Below are positions 40,493 through 51,200 of a stretch of DNA of 64,000 nt, piece by piece. Under the pieces are notes generated by a model. It was not told the DNA's origin. It saw only the letters and a list, made by a program, of their open reading frames with translations, and did not search any database. Numbering within the stretch: position 1 is the first letter of the stretch; the number at the start of each line of letters is the position of its first letter. The translations under genes were made by a program, and so were the position numbers. The DNA comes from Azospirillum griseum (GTDB lineage: Bacteria > Pseudomonadota > Alphaproteobacteria > Azospirillales > Azospirillaceae), in NCBI RefSeq assembly GCF_003966125.1, contig NZ_RXMA01000012.1, forward strand, positions 90,049-154,048, in the 5' to 3' direction.

Positions 40493-42055
40493 ATGGATAA
40501 GACCGACACCGACCTGACCGCCACTGCCCCGTCCGAGGGCGGTGAACGCATTGCCAAACGCCTGGCCCGCGCCGGGCTGTGCTCGCGCCGCGACGCCGAA
40601 CGCTGGATCGCCGAAGGGCGCGTTGCGGTGAACAGCCAGACGCTGACCACCCCCGCCTGCGTGGTCCGCCCCGGCGACATCGTGCAGGTCGATGGTAAGG
40701 TCATTCCGGAACCGGAACCCGCCCGGCTCTGGCGCTATTACAAGCCCGCCGGTCTTGTCACCTCCGCGCGCGACGAGAAGGGCCGGGAAACCGTCTTCGA
40801 CAATCTGCCGCCGGAACTGCCGCGCGTGGTGTCCATCGGTCGGCTCGATCTGACCACCGAAGGGCTGCTGCTGCTGACCAACGATGGCGAGTTGGCCCGC
40901 TTCCTGGAATTGCCTGCCACCGGCTGGACCCGCCGTTACCGCGTGCGCGTGTTCGGCGAGGTGGAGGAAATCAAGCTGGCCGCGCTGGCCAAGGGTCCGA
41001 CCATCGACGGTGTCAAGTACGGCCCGATCGAAGCGGTGCTGGACCGCATCCAGGGCCGCAACGCCTGGCTGACGGTGTCGCTGAAGGAAGGCAAGAACCG
41101 CGAAATCCGCAAGGTGATGGAGTCGCTGGGTCTGGTGGTGAACCGGTTGATCCGCGTCGCCTACGGCCCCTTCCAGCTTGGCAAGCTGGAGGACGGCGCG
41201 GTGGAGGAGGTGCCCAAGCGCATCGTCCGCGAACAGATCGCCAATTACTTCACCGGCGACGCCGTGGTCGGCGAAGGGGAATCGAACACCAAGCTGCGCG
41301 CCAAGGCCCGCGCGGAGGCCGCCACCCAATCGGCCCTTCCGCCCAAACCGGCCCTGCCCAGCGAGATCCGCAGCCGCAGCGGCGCCCGCGTTGCCGTCGC
41401 CCGCAAGGCCGACAGCCCGCAGGCCGCCCCGGCCCGCGCCCCGCGTTCGGCCACCAAACGGCTGGAGGCGCAAGCCGCCTGGGGGGCGGAGGACGCCAAG
41501 CCCGCGTCCCGGCGCACCGACGCCCCGCGCCGCGCCGATGGCAAGCCCGGCTTCGCCAAGCCCGCCGCCAAGCGGGGGGAGGAGGCCGCAGCGCGCCCCG
41601 AACGCCCGGCGCGCGGCCGCACCCTGTCGCTGGACGACGCCAAGGCCAAGCCGACCCGCAGCGGCGGCAAGCCGGACCATCGGAGCGGTGACGCCCGCGA
41701 CGCATCGGACGCCCGCCCGCGCAAGAGCTTCGAGAAGCGGCCCGACGACCACCGGGCCAGCGACCGCCGGACCGATGACCGCAAGCCGGACGGTGGCAAG
41801 CCTTTCGCCGCCAAACCGGCGGGCAAACCAGCCGCCAAGCCGGTTGAGGCGGGTGCCCCCGCCGGGGTGAAGACGCGCGACGGCCGCACCGACCGCCAGC
41901 GCGTCGAACGCCCGCGCAAGCCCAGCGCGCACAAAGACGGCGCTGGCAAGTCCGGCCCGAGCAAGGGCGGACCAAGCAAGTCCGGCCTGGGCAAGTCCGG
42001 CCAGGGCAAGTCTGGTCCGAACAAGGGTGGCCCCGGTGCGGATCGTCGGCGGTAA
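40493..42055 (+). CDS. rluB: RluB/RsuA-family pseudouridine synthase with long basic tail
   Basis: rRNA pseudouridine synthase of 520 residues. An S4 RNA-binding domain (RIAKRLARAGLCSRRDAERWI) is followed by the catalytic domain, with GRLDLTTEGLLLLTNDG holding the nucleophile Asp, and LKEGKNREIRKVMESLG. The fold ends near residue 265. About 250 further residues are disordered and rich in K, R, S, G, P and A, ending in KSGPSKGGPSKSG-type repeats. The tail probably binds RNA. ATG40481 would add four residues. rsmD overlaps the last 20 bases. Confidence 0.9.
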   Translation: MDKTDTDLTATAPSEGGERIAKRLARAGLCSRRDAERWIAEGRVAVNSQTLTTPACVVRPGDIVQVDGKVIPEPEPARLWRYYKPAGLVTSARDEKGRETVFDNLPPELPRVVSIGRLDLTTEGLLLLTNDGELARFLELPATGWTRRYRVRVFGEVEEIKLAALAKGPTIDGVKYGPIEAVLDRIQGRNAWLTVSLKEGKNREIRKVMESLGLVVNRLIRVAYGPFQLGKLEDGAVEEVPKRIVREQIANYFTGDAVVGEGESNTKLRAKARAEAATQSALPPKPALPSEIRSRSGARVAVARKADSPQAAPARAPRSATKRLEAQAAWGAEDAKPASRRTDAPRRADGKPGFAKPAAKRGEEAAARPERPARGRTLSLDDAKAKPTRSGGKPDHRSGDARDASDARPRKSFEKRPDDHRASDRRTDDRKPDGGKPFAAKPAGKPAAKPVEAGAPAGVKTRDGRTDRQRVERPRKPSAHKDGAGKSGPSKGGPSKSGLGKSGQGKSGPNKGGPGADRRR

Positions 42056-42605
42056 GCATCGCGGGCGTCGTCTGGCCGCCCCCGATGGCCGCGACACCCG
42101 CCCCACCACCGACCGCACGCGCGAGGCGATTTTCAACATCCTGGCCCACGCCGAATGGGCACCGGCGTTCGAAGGCGTGATCGCCGCCGATGTCTTTTGC
42201 GGAACCGGTGCCCTGGGGCTGGAAGCCTTGTCGCGCGGGGCCGCCCGGTGCAGCTTTCTCGACAGCGGCAAACCGGCGCTGGATTGCGTGCGCGCCAACA
42301 TCGCCGCGCTGGGCGAAGCGGATTCGGCCATCGTGCTGCGCGCCGACGCCACGCGCCCGCCCCCGGCCAGCGCCCCTTGCGGCCTGATCTTCCTCGATCC
42401 GCCCTACGCCAAGGGATTCGCCCCGCTGACGCTGGCGGCGCTGGCCCGCACCGGCTGGTTGGCCGATGGCGCGCTGGCGGTGGTGGAGGTCGGCGACCGC
42501 GATCCCCTGCCCCCGCCCTCCGGCTTCACCGCGCTCGACGAACGCCGCTACGGCGACACGCGGGTGTGCTTTCTGGGCTATTCCCGGAACGACGGATGCG
42601 GCTGA
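42036..42605 (+). CDS. rsmD: 16S rRNA (guanine966-N2)-methyltransferase
   Basis: Class I methyltransferase of 189 residues. The N-terminal RIVGGKHRGRRL, SAM motif ADVFCGTGALGLEALSRGA and catalytic LIFLDPPYAKG are typical of RsmD. GTG42036 fits the family start and has AAGGGTGG five bases upstream; GTG42027 is possible. It overlaps the end of the pseudouridine synthase gene, so two rRNA-modification genes are translationally linked. Confidence 0.93.
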   Translation: MRIVGGKHRGRRLAAPDGRDTRPTTDRTREAIFNILAHAEWAPAFEGVIAADVFCGTGALGLEALSRGAARCSFLDSGKPALDCVRANIAALGEADSAIVLRADATRPPPASAPCGLIFLDPPYAKGFAPLTLAALARTGWLADGALAVVEVGDRDPLPPPSGFTALDERRYGDTRVCFLGYSRNDGCG

Positions 42606-42610
42606 TGCAG

Positions 42611-42650
42611 ACCCGGCGCGGGGGACGGTGACGCCCCACCCGCGCCGGGT
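42611..42650. terminator. 12-bp hairpin between rsmD and pyrC
   Basis: ACCCGGCGCGGG and CCCGCGCCGGGT pair perfectly around a 16-base loop between two convergent genes. No T-run follows, so the terminator call rests on position. Confidence 0.5.
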
Positions 42651-42655
42651 CACGC

Positions 42656-43711
42656 TCACACCAGCCCGGCAAAGCTCCAATGCAGGGTTTCGCCGCTGCG
42701 GAAGGGCAGCACGGCGTCGCCCTCGCTGACCAGCACCACGTCCGGGACCACCGTCGGACGGCGTTCCAGGGCGACGCGCTCCTCGCTGGGCGGCAGGCCG
42801 TAGAAGCGCGGGCCGTTCAGGCTGGCGAAGGCTTCCAACTGGTCGAGCCTGCCCGCGTCCTCGAACGCTTCGGCGTAGAGTTCCAGCGCGTTGGCGGCGG
42901 TGAAGCAGCCGGCACAGCCGCAGGCCGCTTCCTTGGCCGTCACCGTGTGCGGCGCGGTGTCGGTTCCCAGGAAGAAGGGGGCCTCGCCGGAGGTCGCGGC
43001 CTCGACCAGCGCCAGCCGGTGGGTTTCGCGCTTGGCGATGGGCAGGCAATACAGGTGCGGGCGGATGCCGCCCTGGAAAATATGGCTGCGGTTGATCAGC
43101 AGATGATGGGCGGTGATGGTCGCGCCGATGCGGCCACTGGCGGCGTGGGCGCGGACAAAGGCCACCGCGTCGGCGGTGGTCACATGCTCCAGCACCACGC
43201 GCAGGGTCGGGTGACGGTCGAGCAGCGGCGACAGGATGGTGTCGATGAACACCGCCTCGCGGTCGAAGATGTCAACGCTCTGCTCCGTCACCTCGCCATG
43301 GATCAGCAAGGGCATGCCGATCTCGGCCATCCGTTCCAGCACCGGGGCGATGCGGTCCAGGCTGGTGACGCCGTGGGCGCTGTTGGTGGTGGCGTTGGCC
43401 GGGTAGAGCTTGGCGGCGGTGAACACGCCGTCCTCAAAGCCGCGCGCCAGATCCTCGGCGTCGGTCCCGTCGGTGAGGTAGGCGGTCATCAACGGGGTGA
43501 ATCGCACGCCTTCCGGCAGGGCCGCCAGGATGCGCGCGCGGTAGGCGGCGGCGTCGGCGGCGTGGGTGGCGGGCGGTTTCAAGTTCGGCATGATGATGGC
43601 GCGGCCGAACTGGCGGGCGGTGAAGGGCAAAACCGCCTTCAGCATGGCCCCGTCGCGCAGATGGACATGCCAGTCGTCCGGGCGGCGGATCACAAGTCGG
43701 TCAAGGGTCAT
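42656..43711 (-). CDS. pyrC: dihydroorotase (class II)
   Basis: Zinc amidohydrolase of 351 residues in pyrimidine synthesis. His15 and His17 (DWHVHLRD), carboxylated Lys101 ([14 protein letters not shown]), HGEVTE, VLEHVTT and the metal Asp in FLGTDTAPH are all visible. The length and motifs match the E. coli-type enzyme rather than the class I PyrC. Confidence 0.96.
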   Translation of the reverse strand: MTLDRLVIRRPDDWHVHLRDGAMLKAVLPFTARQFGRAIIMPNLKPPATHAADAAAYRARILAALPEGVRFTPLMTAYLTDGTDAEDLARGFEDGVFTAAKLYPANATTNSAHGVTSLDRIAPVLERMAEIGMPLLIHGEVTEQSVDIFDREAVFIDTILSPLLDRHPTLRVVLEHVTTADAVAFVRAHAASGRIGATITAHHLLINRSHIFQGGIRPHLYCLPIAKRETHRLALVEAATSGEAPFFLGTDTAPHTVTAKEAACGCAGCFTAANALELYAEAFEDAGRLDQLEAFASLNGPRFYGLPPSEERVALERRPTVVPDVVLVSEGDAVLPFRSGETLHWSFAGLV

Positions 43712-43921
43712 GGCAGGTCCCGGAGCTGACGAGGTGGATGGTGCGACGACGTTCTATCGCCATCGCGCCCCCGGCTCAACGGCCACGGGGAAAAACAGGG
43801 GCTTGTCATCGGGTGGGCATCCGCTGACGGTCCTGGCCCTCCTGCCGGCGTGGGAGGGGCGGGACAGACGATCCTGTTCAGGGCCGTCGGGTCACGGGCG
43901 GATCAATCAACGCATTCCCAG

Positions 43922-44332
43922 TCACTTGATCCCAAGAATGCCGTCGATCTTCGCGGCCTGTTCGGGCGTCACCGGCTTGCCGCCGATGCTGGCGAGCTGC
44001 TGGTGGGCCTCGGTCACGGCCTTCGTCTTCGCGGCGGCGTCGGTCAGCGCGCTCGCGGCCTGACGCTGGGTCACATATTTGGTCAGTTGGCCGACCAGCG
44101 CGTCGCCGGGCTTGGCCCCCAATTCCTTCGCCACGGCTTCGGCCTGGGTCTTGCTGACCTCAACTTTCGCGGTGGAGGCCACCTGCGTCGTCGCGGCCTT
44201 GGCCGGGGCGCTGGCCGCCGGGGCGGTCGTCACCGGATCGGTGGTGGTGGCCGCCGAGGCCGCACCAACCGCAACACCCGCTGTCATAAGGCCAGCGAAC
44301 ACCAGGGTGGACAGAGAAGAACGAACGGACAT
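43922..44332 (-). CDS. small secreted protein, paralogue 2
   Basis: A 136-residue protein with a Sec signal peptide (LVFAGLMTAGVAVGAASA, cleavage near 27). A Thr/Ala/Pro-rich segment and then a helical domain of about 88 residues follow, ending GGKPVTPEQAAKIDGILGIK. The last 88 residues differ from the upstream paralogue (44424-44852) at only two positions. An AAGGAGA eight bases before the ATG supports the start. The family is not recognised. It is probably periplasmic or exported. Confidence 0.8.
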   Translation of the reverse strand: MSVRSSLSTLVFAGLMTAGVAVGAASAATTTDPVTTAPAASAPAKAATTQVASTAKVEVSKTQAEAVAKELGAKPGDALVGQLTKYVTQRQAASALTDAAAKTKAVTEAHQQLASIGGKPVTPEQAAKIDGILGIK

Positions 44333-44423
44333 GGAACACTCTCCTTGGCGATGAAACGATTGTGAAAAGGGTGATGTGTGGGTCAGAGGCGGGACAGGAT
44401 CAGGCGATCACGTGATCCCCCAG

Positions 44424-44852
44424 TCACTTGATCCCAAGAATGCCGTCGATCTTCGCGGCCTGTTCTGGCGTCACCGGCTTGCCGCCGATGCTGGCGAGCT
44501 GCTGGTGGGCTTCGGTCACGGCCTTGGTCTTCGCGGCGGCGTCGGTCAGCGCGCCAGCGGCCTGACGCTGGGTCACGTATTTGGTCAGTTGGCCGACCAG
44601 CGCGTCGCCGGGCTTGGCCCCCAGTTCCTTCGCCACGGCTTCGGCCTGGGTCTTGCTGACCTCGATTTTCGCGGTGGAAGCCACCTGCGTGGGGGCAGCC
44701 TTGGCCGGGGCGCTGGCCGCCGGATCGGTGGCCGACGGGGCGGTCGTGGCCGCCGAGGCGGAGCCGATCGCAACACCCGCCGTCATCAAACCGGCAATCG
44801 CAAAGGTCGAAAAAGACGAACGGATGCGCGCGCTGAAAGCGGTGACGGACAT
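44424..44852 (-). CDS. small secreted protein, paralogue 1
   Basis: A 142-residue protein, tandem paralogue of the downstream gene. The signal peptide (FAIAGLMTAGVAIGSASA) and Ala/Pro/Thr linker differ moderately between the copies. The 88-residue helical domain (from TQVASTAK to the end) is nearly identical, also at DNA level, even including the bases around the stop codon. This suggests a recent duplication or gene conversion. GGAGA lies six bases before the ATG. Function unknown. Confidence 0.8.
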   Translation of the reverse strand: MSVTAFSARIRSSFSTFAIAGLMTAGVAIGSASAATTAPSATDPAASAPAKAAPTQVASTAKIEVSKTQAEAVAKELGAKPGDALVGQLTKYVTQRQAAGALTDAAAKTKAVTEAHQQLASIGGKPVTPEQAAKIDGILGIK

Positions 44853-45051
44853 TCAAATTCTCCGTTTGAAGGATCGATCCGCGTTGTTGGGATCGTACTT
44901 AGATGAACAGCGGCCTTTGGATTTCCTTCCACGCCCTTCCGAAAAAAATCGCGCCTTCCGAAAAATTCTCCCGCACTGGTGACGGCGGGGGCGAAAGGGT
45001 CTAGAAAACGCGCGGTTTACGCCTGTCCCCTTTCAGCCCGGATCCCGACCG

Positions 45052-46401
45052 ATGAGCCTGATCACCCCCCGCACCCCGCCTGGAACGATGGAACTGCTGC
45101 CGCGCCATCAGGTGGCGTTCCAGCGCCTGCTGGACACCATCCGCCGTGGTTACGAGCGGTTCGGCTTCCTGCCGGTGGAAACGCCGGTGTTCGAAACGGT
45201 GGACACGCTGTTGACCAAGTCGGGCGGCGAAACCGAAAAGCAGGTCTATTTCGTCCAATCGACCGGGGCGATCCAGCAGGGCAACAAGCCGGAAATGGCC
45301 CTGCGTTTCGACCTGACCGTGCCGCTCGCCCGTTACGTGGCCGAACACGAACACGACCTCGCTTTCCCCTTCCGCCGCTATCAGATCCAGCGGGTCTATC
45401 GCGGGGAGCGGGCGCAGCGCGGGCGCTTCCGCGAGTTCTATCAATGCGACATCGACGTGATCGGCAAGGACAGCCTGTCGCCGCAATATGACGCGGAGAT
45501 TCCGGCGGTCATCCACCACGTCTTCAGCGAATTGAATTTCGGTGGCTTCACCATCAACGTGAACAACCGCAAGGTTCTGCTGGGCCTGCTCGACGGGCTG
45601 GGCGTGGCCGACGCCGACACCCGCGTGTTGGTGCTGCGCGAGATCGACAAGCTGGACAAGATCGGCCGCGACAAGGTGCGCGACAGCCTGATCGGGCTGG
45701 GCATGGCCGACCACGCCGCCGACACCATCCTGACCCTGATCGACGCCAAGGGCAGCAACGCCGACACGCTGGCCGCCCTGAACGCGCTGGGCATCGACAA
45801 CGACCAGTTCCGCCAGGGCGTGGCCGAACTGACCACGGTGATCGACGGCCTGCGCGCCTTCCAGGTCCCCGACGACGCCGTGCGCATCAACCTCGCCATC
45901 GCGCGCGGGCTGGATTACTACACAGGCACCGTCTACGAGACCTTCCTGAACGACCATCCCGGCATCGGCTCGGTCTGCTCCGGCGGGCGGTACGACAACC
46001 TCGCCAGCCACTACACCAAGTCCAAGCTACCGGGCGTCGGCATCTCCATCGGGGCGACCCGCCTGTTCTATCAGTTGATGGAAGCCGGTCTGATCAAGGA
46101 CGGCGCGCCCACCGCGCAGGTGCTGGTGACGCAGATGGATTCCAGCCTGTCGGCGGATTACTTCCGCATCGCGTCGGATCTGCGCGCGGCGGGCATCAAC
46201 ACGGAAATCCAACTGGACGGCGGCAAGCTGGCCAAGCAGATGAAATACGCCGACCGCACCGGCATCCCGGTCGCCGTCCTGATGGGATCGGACGAAAAAG
46301 CGCGCGGCACGGCGACGCTGAAGCACCTGATCCGGGGCGAACAGGTCGAAGTCCCGCTGACCGAACTGGCCGCGCGGGCCAAGGCGCTGCTGGAGGGGTA
46401 A
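45052..46401 (+). CDS. hisS: histidyl-tRNA synthetase
   Basis: Class II synthetase of 449 residues. Motif 1 region ([11 protein letters not shown]), motif 2 ([32 protein letters not shown]), the histidine motifs [13 protein letters not shown] and the C-terminal anticodon domain ([11 protein letters not shown]...[13 protein letters not shown]) are present. It stands alone, with a 46-base gap to the defence-type gene that follows. Confidence 0.96.
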   Translation: MSLITPRTPPGTMELLPRHQVAFQRLLDTIRRGYERFGFLPVETPVFETVDTLLTKSGGETEKQVYFVQSTGAIQQGNKPEMALRFDLTVPLARYVAEHEHDLAFPFRRYQIQRVYRGERAQRGRFREFYQCDIDVIGKDSLSPQYDAEIPAVIHHVFSELNFGGFTINVNNRKVLLGLLDGLGVADADTRVLVLREIDKLDKIGRDKVRDSLIGLGMADHAADTILTLIDAKGSNADTLAALNALGIDNDQFRQGVAELTTVIDGLRAFQVPDDAVRINLAIARGLDYYTGTVYETFLNDHPGIGSVCSGGRYDNLASHYTKSKLPGVGISIGATRLFYQLMEAGLIKDGAPTAQVLVTQMDSSLSADYFRIASDLRAAGINTEIQLDGGKLAKQMKYADRTGIPVAVLMGSDEKARGTATLKHLIRGEQVEVPLTELAARAKALLEG

Positions 46402-46447
46402 TATAAACGATCTTTCTGCCAATCATCGGACGTCTGTGAGGTCTGTC

Positions 46448-48160
46448 ATGTCAGCAACCAATTTCAACACCAAGAACGACACGTTCCGCAAGTTGATGGG
46501 AAACGGCTTGACCTACCGCGTTCCACGCTTCCAACGCGACTACAGTTGGGGCGAAGAGGAATGGGACGATTTGTGGCAGGACATTCTTGGAACGGTGAAG
46601 GACGGTGGGGAACCCGCTCATTATATGGGGTATCTCGTCCTTCAATCCGCAGATGATAAAATGTTCGATGTGATCGACGGACAGCAACGCCTGACCACGT
46701 TGAACATTGTTGTTCTTGCCGCCTTGCGCCACTTGAAACGACTGCTTGAGCAGGGCCGTGATGTCGAAGCAACCCAACAACGGTTGGATGGGTTGAGACA
46801 AACCTACATTGGGTATCTTGATCCGGTGACGTTGGTCGCACGGTCCAAACTGTCCTTGAACCGCAACAACGATACCTATTTCCAGACCTATCTCGTCCCC
46901 CTGAGCGAAAACCCACCGCAACGCAAGAACAAGACGTCGGAAAACGCGTTGCGCAAAGCCTATGAATGGTTCAGCAAAGCGTTGCAAGAGCAACTGCGCG
47001 GGGCATCGGACCCAGGACGTGAGGTGGCCCGCCTGGTCGATACCATGAGCGACCGCCTGTTTTTCACCGTTATCACGGTGACGGACGAACTGAACGCCTA
47101 CAAGGTGTTCGAAACCTTGAACGCGCGCGGCGTTCGGCTGTCCGCCACAGATCTACTGAAAAACTATTTGTTCTCCGTGCTTCACAGAGAGGGGCAACAT
47201 GAACATGAGTTGCGCTCTCTCGATGATCGGTGGGAGCGTATCGTCGGTCAATTGCAGGCGGAAAGCTTTCCAGATTTCCTGCGTTTCCATTGGATTAGCC
47301 GACGCAACTTCGTGCGCCAAACCGACCTGTTCAAGACGATCCGCAACCACGTTCGAGGGCGAGCAGAGGTGTTCGCCCTTCTGTCCGCCATGGACGAAGA
47401 CATGGACACCTATCTGGCATTGACCAGCCCCGACCACTCCAATTGGCCATCCAGTGCACGGGATCAGGCCAAGCTCCTCAAAATGTTCAGCGTCCGCCAG
47501 CCTTATCCTTTGTTGATGGCAGCAAAGCGCCGCTTGGACGATGGTGACTTTGAACGGCTGTTAAAAGCCATTGTTGTCATGTCCTTTCGCTACAACATCA
47601 TCGGTGGTCTACAGGCAGCCGCGCAGGAGCAAGCCTATCATACGGAGGCCCAGCGCGTGACCAATGGAGAACACACTACCCTTCTGCACATGTTGGAAGG
47701 AATACGCAGCGTCTACCCAACCGACGCAACCTTCGTGGCAGCGTTTTCCGAAAAATCCATTGCGGTTAGTCAATCCCGAAATCGCAAAATTGCTTGTTAC
47801 ATCCTGTGCGAATTGGAGCAGCAGCGATCAGGGTTGTCCCCCGATTTGGACAGCCCGGGCTTGAGTCTGGAACATATCTGCCCGACCAACCCAAATGGTG
47901 GATGGTCGGCCTTCACCGATGAAGAGCTGGAAACCATGACATCCCGATTGGGCAACATGGCGTTGCTGCAAACAAGCGCAAACAAGCAACTGGGCAATGC
48001 GGAATTTCCGGCCAAGCGGTCGATCTACGCAGACAGCATCTACACACTGACCCGCGACGTTGCCGAATGTGAGGATTGGACCCCGAACGCCATCATTGAG
48101 CGCCAAAAGAAGTTGGCACGAATGGCATCGGCAATCTGGAGGATTCCGCAACTCTCATAG
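46448..48160 (+). CDS. GmrSD-like DUF262/DUF1524 protein, probable phage-defence nuclease
   Basis: A 570-residue protein. The N-terminal DUF262 (ParB/sulfiredoxin-like) domain has VPRFQRDYSWGEEEWDDLW, the nucleotide motif DGQQR (77-81) and FETLNARGVRLSATDLLKNY. The C-terminal DUF1524 HNH-like nuclease has LSLEHICPTNPN near residue 473 and LGNMALL....NK.LGN.EF..K. Together these match single-chain GmrSD-type IV restriction proteins that cut modified phage DNA. The G+C is clearly lower than the neighbours, suggesting transfer. ATG46448 has GAGG six bases upstream. No other defence gene is adjacent. Confidence 0.85.
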   Translation: MSATNFNTKNDTFRKLMGNGLTYRVPRFQRDYSWGEEEWDDLWQDILGTVKDGGEPAHYMGYLVLQSADDKMFDVIDGQQRLTTLNIVVLAALRHLKRLLEQGRDVEATQQRLDGLRQTYIGYLDPVTLVARSKLSLNRNNDTYFQTYLVPLSENPPQRKNKTSENALRKAYEWFSKALQEQLRGASDPGREVARLVDTMSDRLFFTVITVTDELNAYKVFETLNARGVRLSATDLLKNYLFSVLHREGQHEHELRSLDDRWERIVGQLQAESFPDFLRFHWISRRNFVRQTDLFKTIRNHVRGRAEVFALLSAMDEDMDTYLALTSPDHSNWPSSARDQAKLLKMFSVRQPYPLLMAAKRRLDDGDFERLLKAIVVMSFRYNIIGGLQAAAQEQAYHTEAQRVTNGEHTTLLHMLEGIRSVYPTDATFVAAFSEKSIAVSQSRNRKIACYILCELEQQRSGLSPDLDSPGLSLEHICPTNPNGGWSAFTDEELETMTSRLGNMALLQTSANKQLGNAEFPAKRSIYADSIYTLTRDVAECEDWTPNAIIERQKKLARMASAIWRIPQLS

Positions 48161-48275
48161 GTCATTCTACCTTTTATTAACCACAACACCCTCACCATCC
48201 GGCGCTACACTCGCGCGGTGGGTTTGCCACCAATCGACCAGACACAGTCAACCAGACGAAGGGTGCACAGCCGGA

Positions 48276-51200
48276 ATGGCGCAAGGGCGGGCGTTGGCGC
48301 GGACGCGGCGGGTCGCGTTGGGGCTGTCTCTGCTGGGGACCGCCGCAGCCATCGGATTCGCCGCGCGGGAGGAGATGCGGACCTCCCGCTTGCAAGCCCG
48401 GCTGTTGGCCCCGCTGGCGCAATCCATGGATTTCGCCCTGCGCGAGGGGCCGAACCCGGCGGCGCGCTATCCAACCCAAGGCCCCTACAACGAGCGGTTC
48501 GGTTACAGCGCCCTGCCCGCCCAGTTGCGCGGCCTGACCGGCGACGCCGCCGGTCCGCTCTACACCATCGAATCGCAGGCGGTCTTGTCCCCGGCGCTGG
48601 ACCGCTTCATGGCAGGGGGCGGCTTTCCGATCTACCGGGAAAAGACCCAGGCCGGTTTGACCCTGATCGACCGCAACGGCCACGCCATGCACAGCGCCCG
48701 CTACCCCGAACGGGTGTTCGCCCGGTTCGAGGATGTGCCGCCGCTGGTCGCCGACACGCTGCTGTTCATCGAAAACCGCGAATTGCTGCGCGCCGACGAG
48801 CCGCGCCGCAACCCGGCGGTGGAGTGGGACCGCTTCGCCGGGGCCATCGCCCTGCTGCCGGTGCAGATGATCCGGCCCGGCCAGCGCTCGCCCGGCGGCT
48901 CGACGCTCGCCACCCAGATCGAGAAATACCGCCATTCGCCCGACGGGCAGACCAGCGGCGGGGTGGAAAAGCTGCGGCAAATGATGTCCGCCAGCGTGCG
49001 CGCCTATCAGGATGGCGAGGACACCGGCGCGGCGCGGCGGCGCATCCTGGTCGATTACCTGAACTCCACCCCGCTCACCGCCCGCCCCGGCTTTGGCGAG
49101 GTGAACGGGCTGGGCGATGGGCTGTGGGCGTGGTTCGGCACCGATCTGGCGATCGCCCAGCGGGTGTTGAGCGAGCCGACCGCCACCGCAGCCGCCCCGG
49201 ACCCCACCACCCGGCAATTGAAGGCGCTGGCCTACAAACAGGTTCTGGCGCTGCTGCTGGCCCAGCGCCGCCCGTCCTATTACCTGATCCAGGATCGCGC
49301 CGCGCTCAACCGGCTGGCCGACAGCCATCTGCGCGTGCTGGCCCAGGCGGGCGTCATCGACGAGGGGCTGCGCGACACCGCGCTCGCCCTGCCGTTGGCC
49401 TTCCGCGAGGATCCGCCGACCCCGCCCTATTCCTCTTTCATCGAGCAGAAGGCGACCAACGCGGTTCGCGCCAAGCTGTTGAGCATGCTGGGGGTTCCCA
49501 GCCTGTACCAGCTCGACCGCCTCGACCTCACCGCGCAATCGACGCTGGACGCGCCGACGCAGCAGCGGGTGGTGGAGGTGCTGGGCAAGCTGAACGACCC
49601 GGCTTACGCCCAATCGCTGGGGCTGACCGGCGAACGGCTGCTCGACGCCAAGACGAACGACCTGTCGAAGATCATCTATTCGGTCACGCTGTACGAACGC
49701 GGGCCGGAGGCCAATTACCTGCGCGTCCAGGCCGACAACCTCGACCAGCCGCTGGACATCAACGAGGGGGCGAAGCTCGATCTTGGCTCCACCGCCAAGC
49801 TGCGCACCCTCATCACCTATCTGGAGATCATCGCCGACCTGCACGACCGTTACGCCCATCTGCCCAAAGACGCGCTGGAGGATGTGGCGGACGAGGCGTC
49901 GGACCCGCTGACGCAATGGACGGTGGAGTGGCTGGCGGCGGCGTCGGACCGGGGCCTGTCGGCCCTGCTGGCGGCGGCGATGGAGCGGCGGTATTCCGCC
50001 AACCCCGGCGAGGTGTTTTTCACCGGCGGCGGCCAGCACGCCTTCGTCAACTTCAACAAGGACGACAACCACCGGGTCATGTCGATCCAGGAGGCGTTGC
50101 GCAACAGCGTCAACCTGCCCTTTGTCCGGCTGATGCGCGACATCGTGCAGTTCTATTCCGCCGAGGGCGGCGACGACAGCGACGACATCCTGCACGATCC
50201 CAGCCACCCGGCGCGGCAAGCCTATCTCGAACGCTTCGCCGACAAGGAAGGCAGCGACTTCCTCAACCGCTTCTACAACGATTACCGCAAACGCACTGCG
50301 GACGAGGCGCTGGCCCGGCTGGCCAGCCGCGTGCGCCCGGCCCCGCACCGGCTGGCGGTGATCTTCCGCACGGTGCGCCCCACGGCGGGGGTGGCGGAAC
50401 TGGCCGCCTTCCTGCGCGCCCGCCTGCCCGGAGCCGCGCTGACCGACCGCGAGATCGGCACGCTCCACACCAAATACGGGCCGGACAAATTTTCCCTCAG
50501 CGATCTGGGCTACATCGCGCGGCTGCATCCGCTGGAGCTGTGGATGGTCGCCTATCTGCACCGCAACCCCACCGCCAAGCGCACCGACGCGCTGGAGGCC
50601 AGCGCCGATGTGCGGCAGGACAGTTACCGTTGGCTGTTCAAGAAGGGGCAGGCGGCGCAGAACACCCGGATCCGCATCGGGTTGGAGGAAGAGGCCTTCC
50701 AGCGCATCACCGACCAATGGCGCAAGGTCGGCTACCCGTTCGACACGCTGATTCCGTCGCTGGCCACCGCCATCGGCAGTTCCGCCGACCGCCCCGCCGC
50801 GCTGGCCGAACTGGTCGGGCTGCTGCTGAACGACGGGGTGCGGCAACCGACGGTGCGCGTCACCTCCCTGCATTTCGCCGCCGACACCCCCTATGAGACC
50901 AAGGTCGGGCTGGGGCCGTTGGCGGGCAAGCGGGTGCTGCGGCCGGAGGTGTGCGCCACCGCCCGCCGCGCCCTGATGGACGTGACCCAGAACGGAACCG
51001 CCCGCCGGGTCTGGGGCGCGTTCAAGGACGCCAGCGGCGCGCCGATCCCGATGGGCGGCAAGACCGGAACCGGCGACCATCGGCTCGACCGCTGGGGACC
51101 GGGCGGGGTGCTGTTGGAGTCCAAGGCGGTGAACCGGACGGCGACCTTCGTCTTTTACATCGGCGACCGTTTCTTCGGCACGATGACCGCCTTTGTCCAC

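Noticed and set aside
43922..44852. Paralogous secreted genes considered as an assembly artefact
   Set aside because: Signal peptides, linkers, upstream regions and many silent sites differ, so both copies appear to be real.
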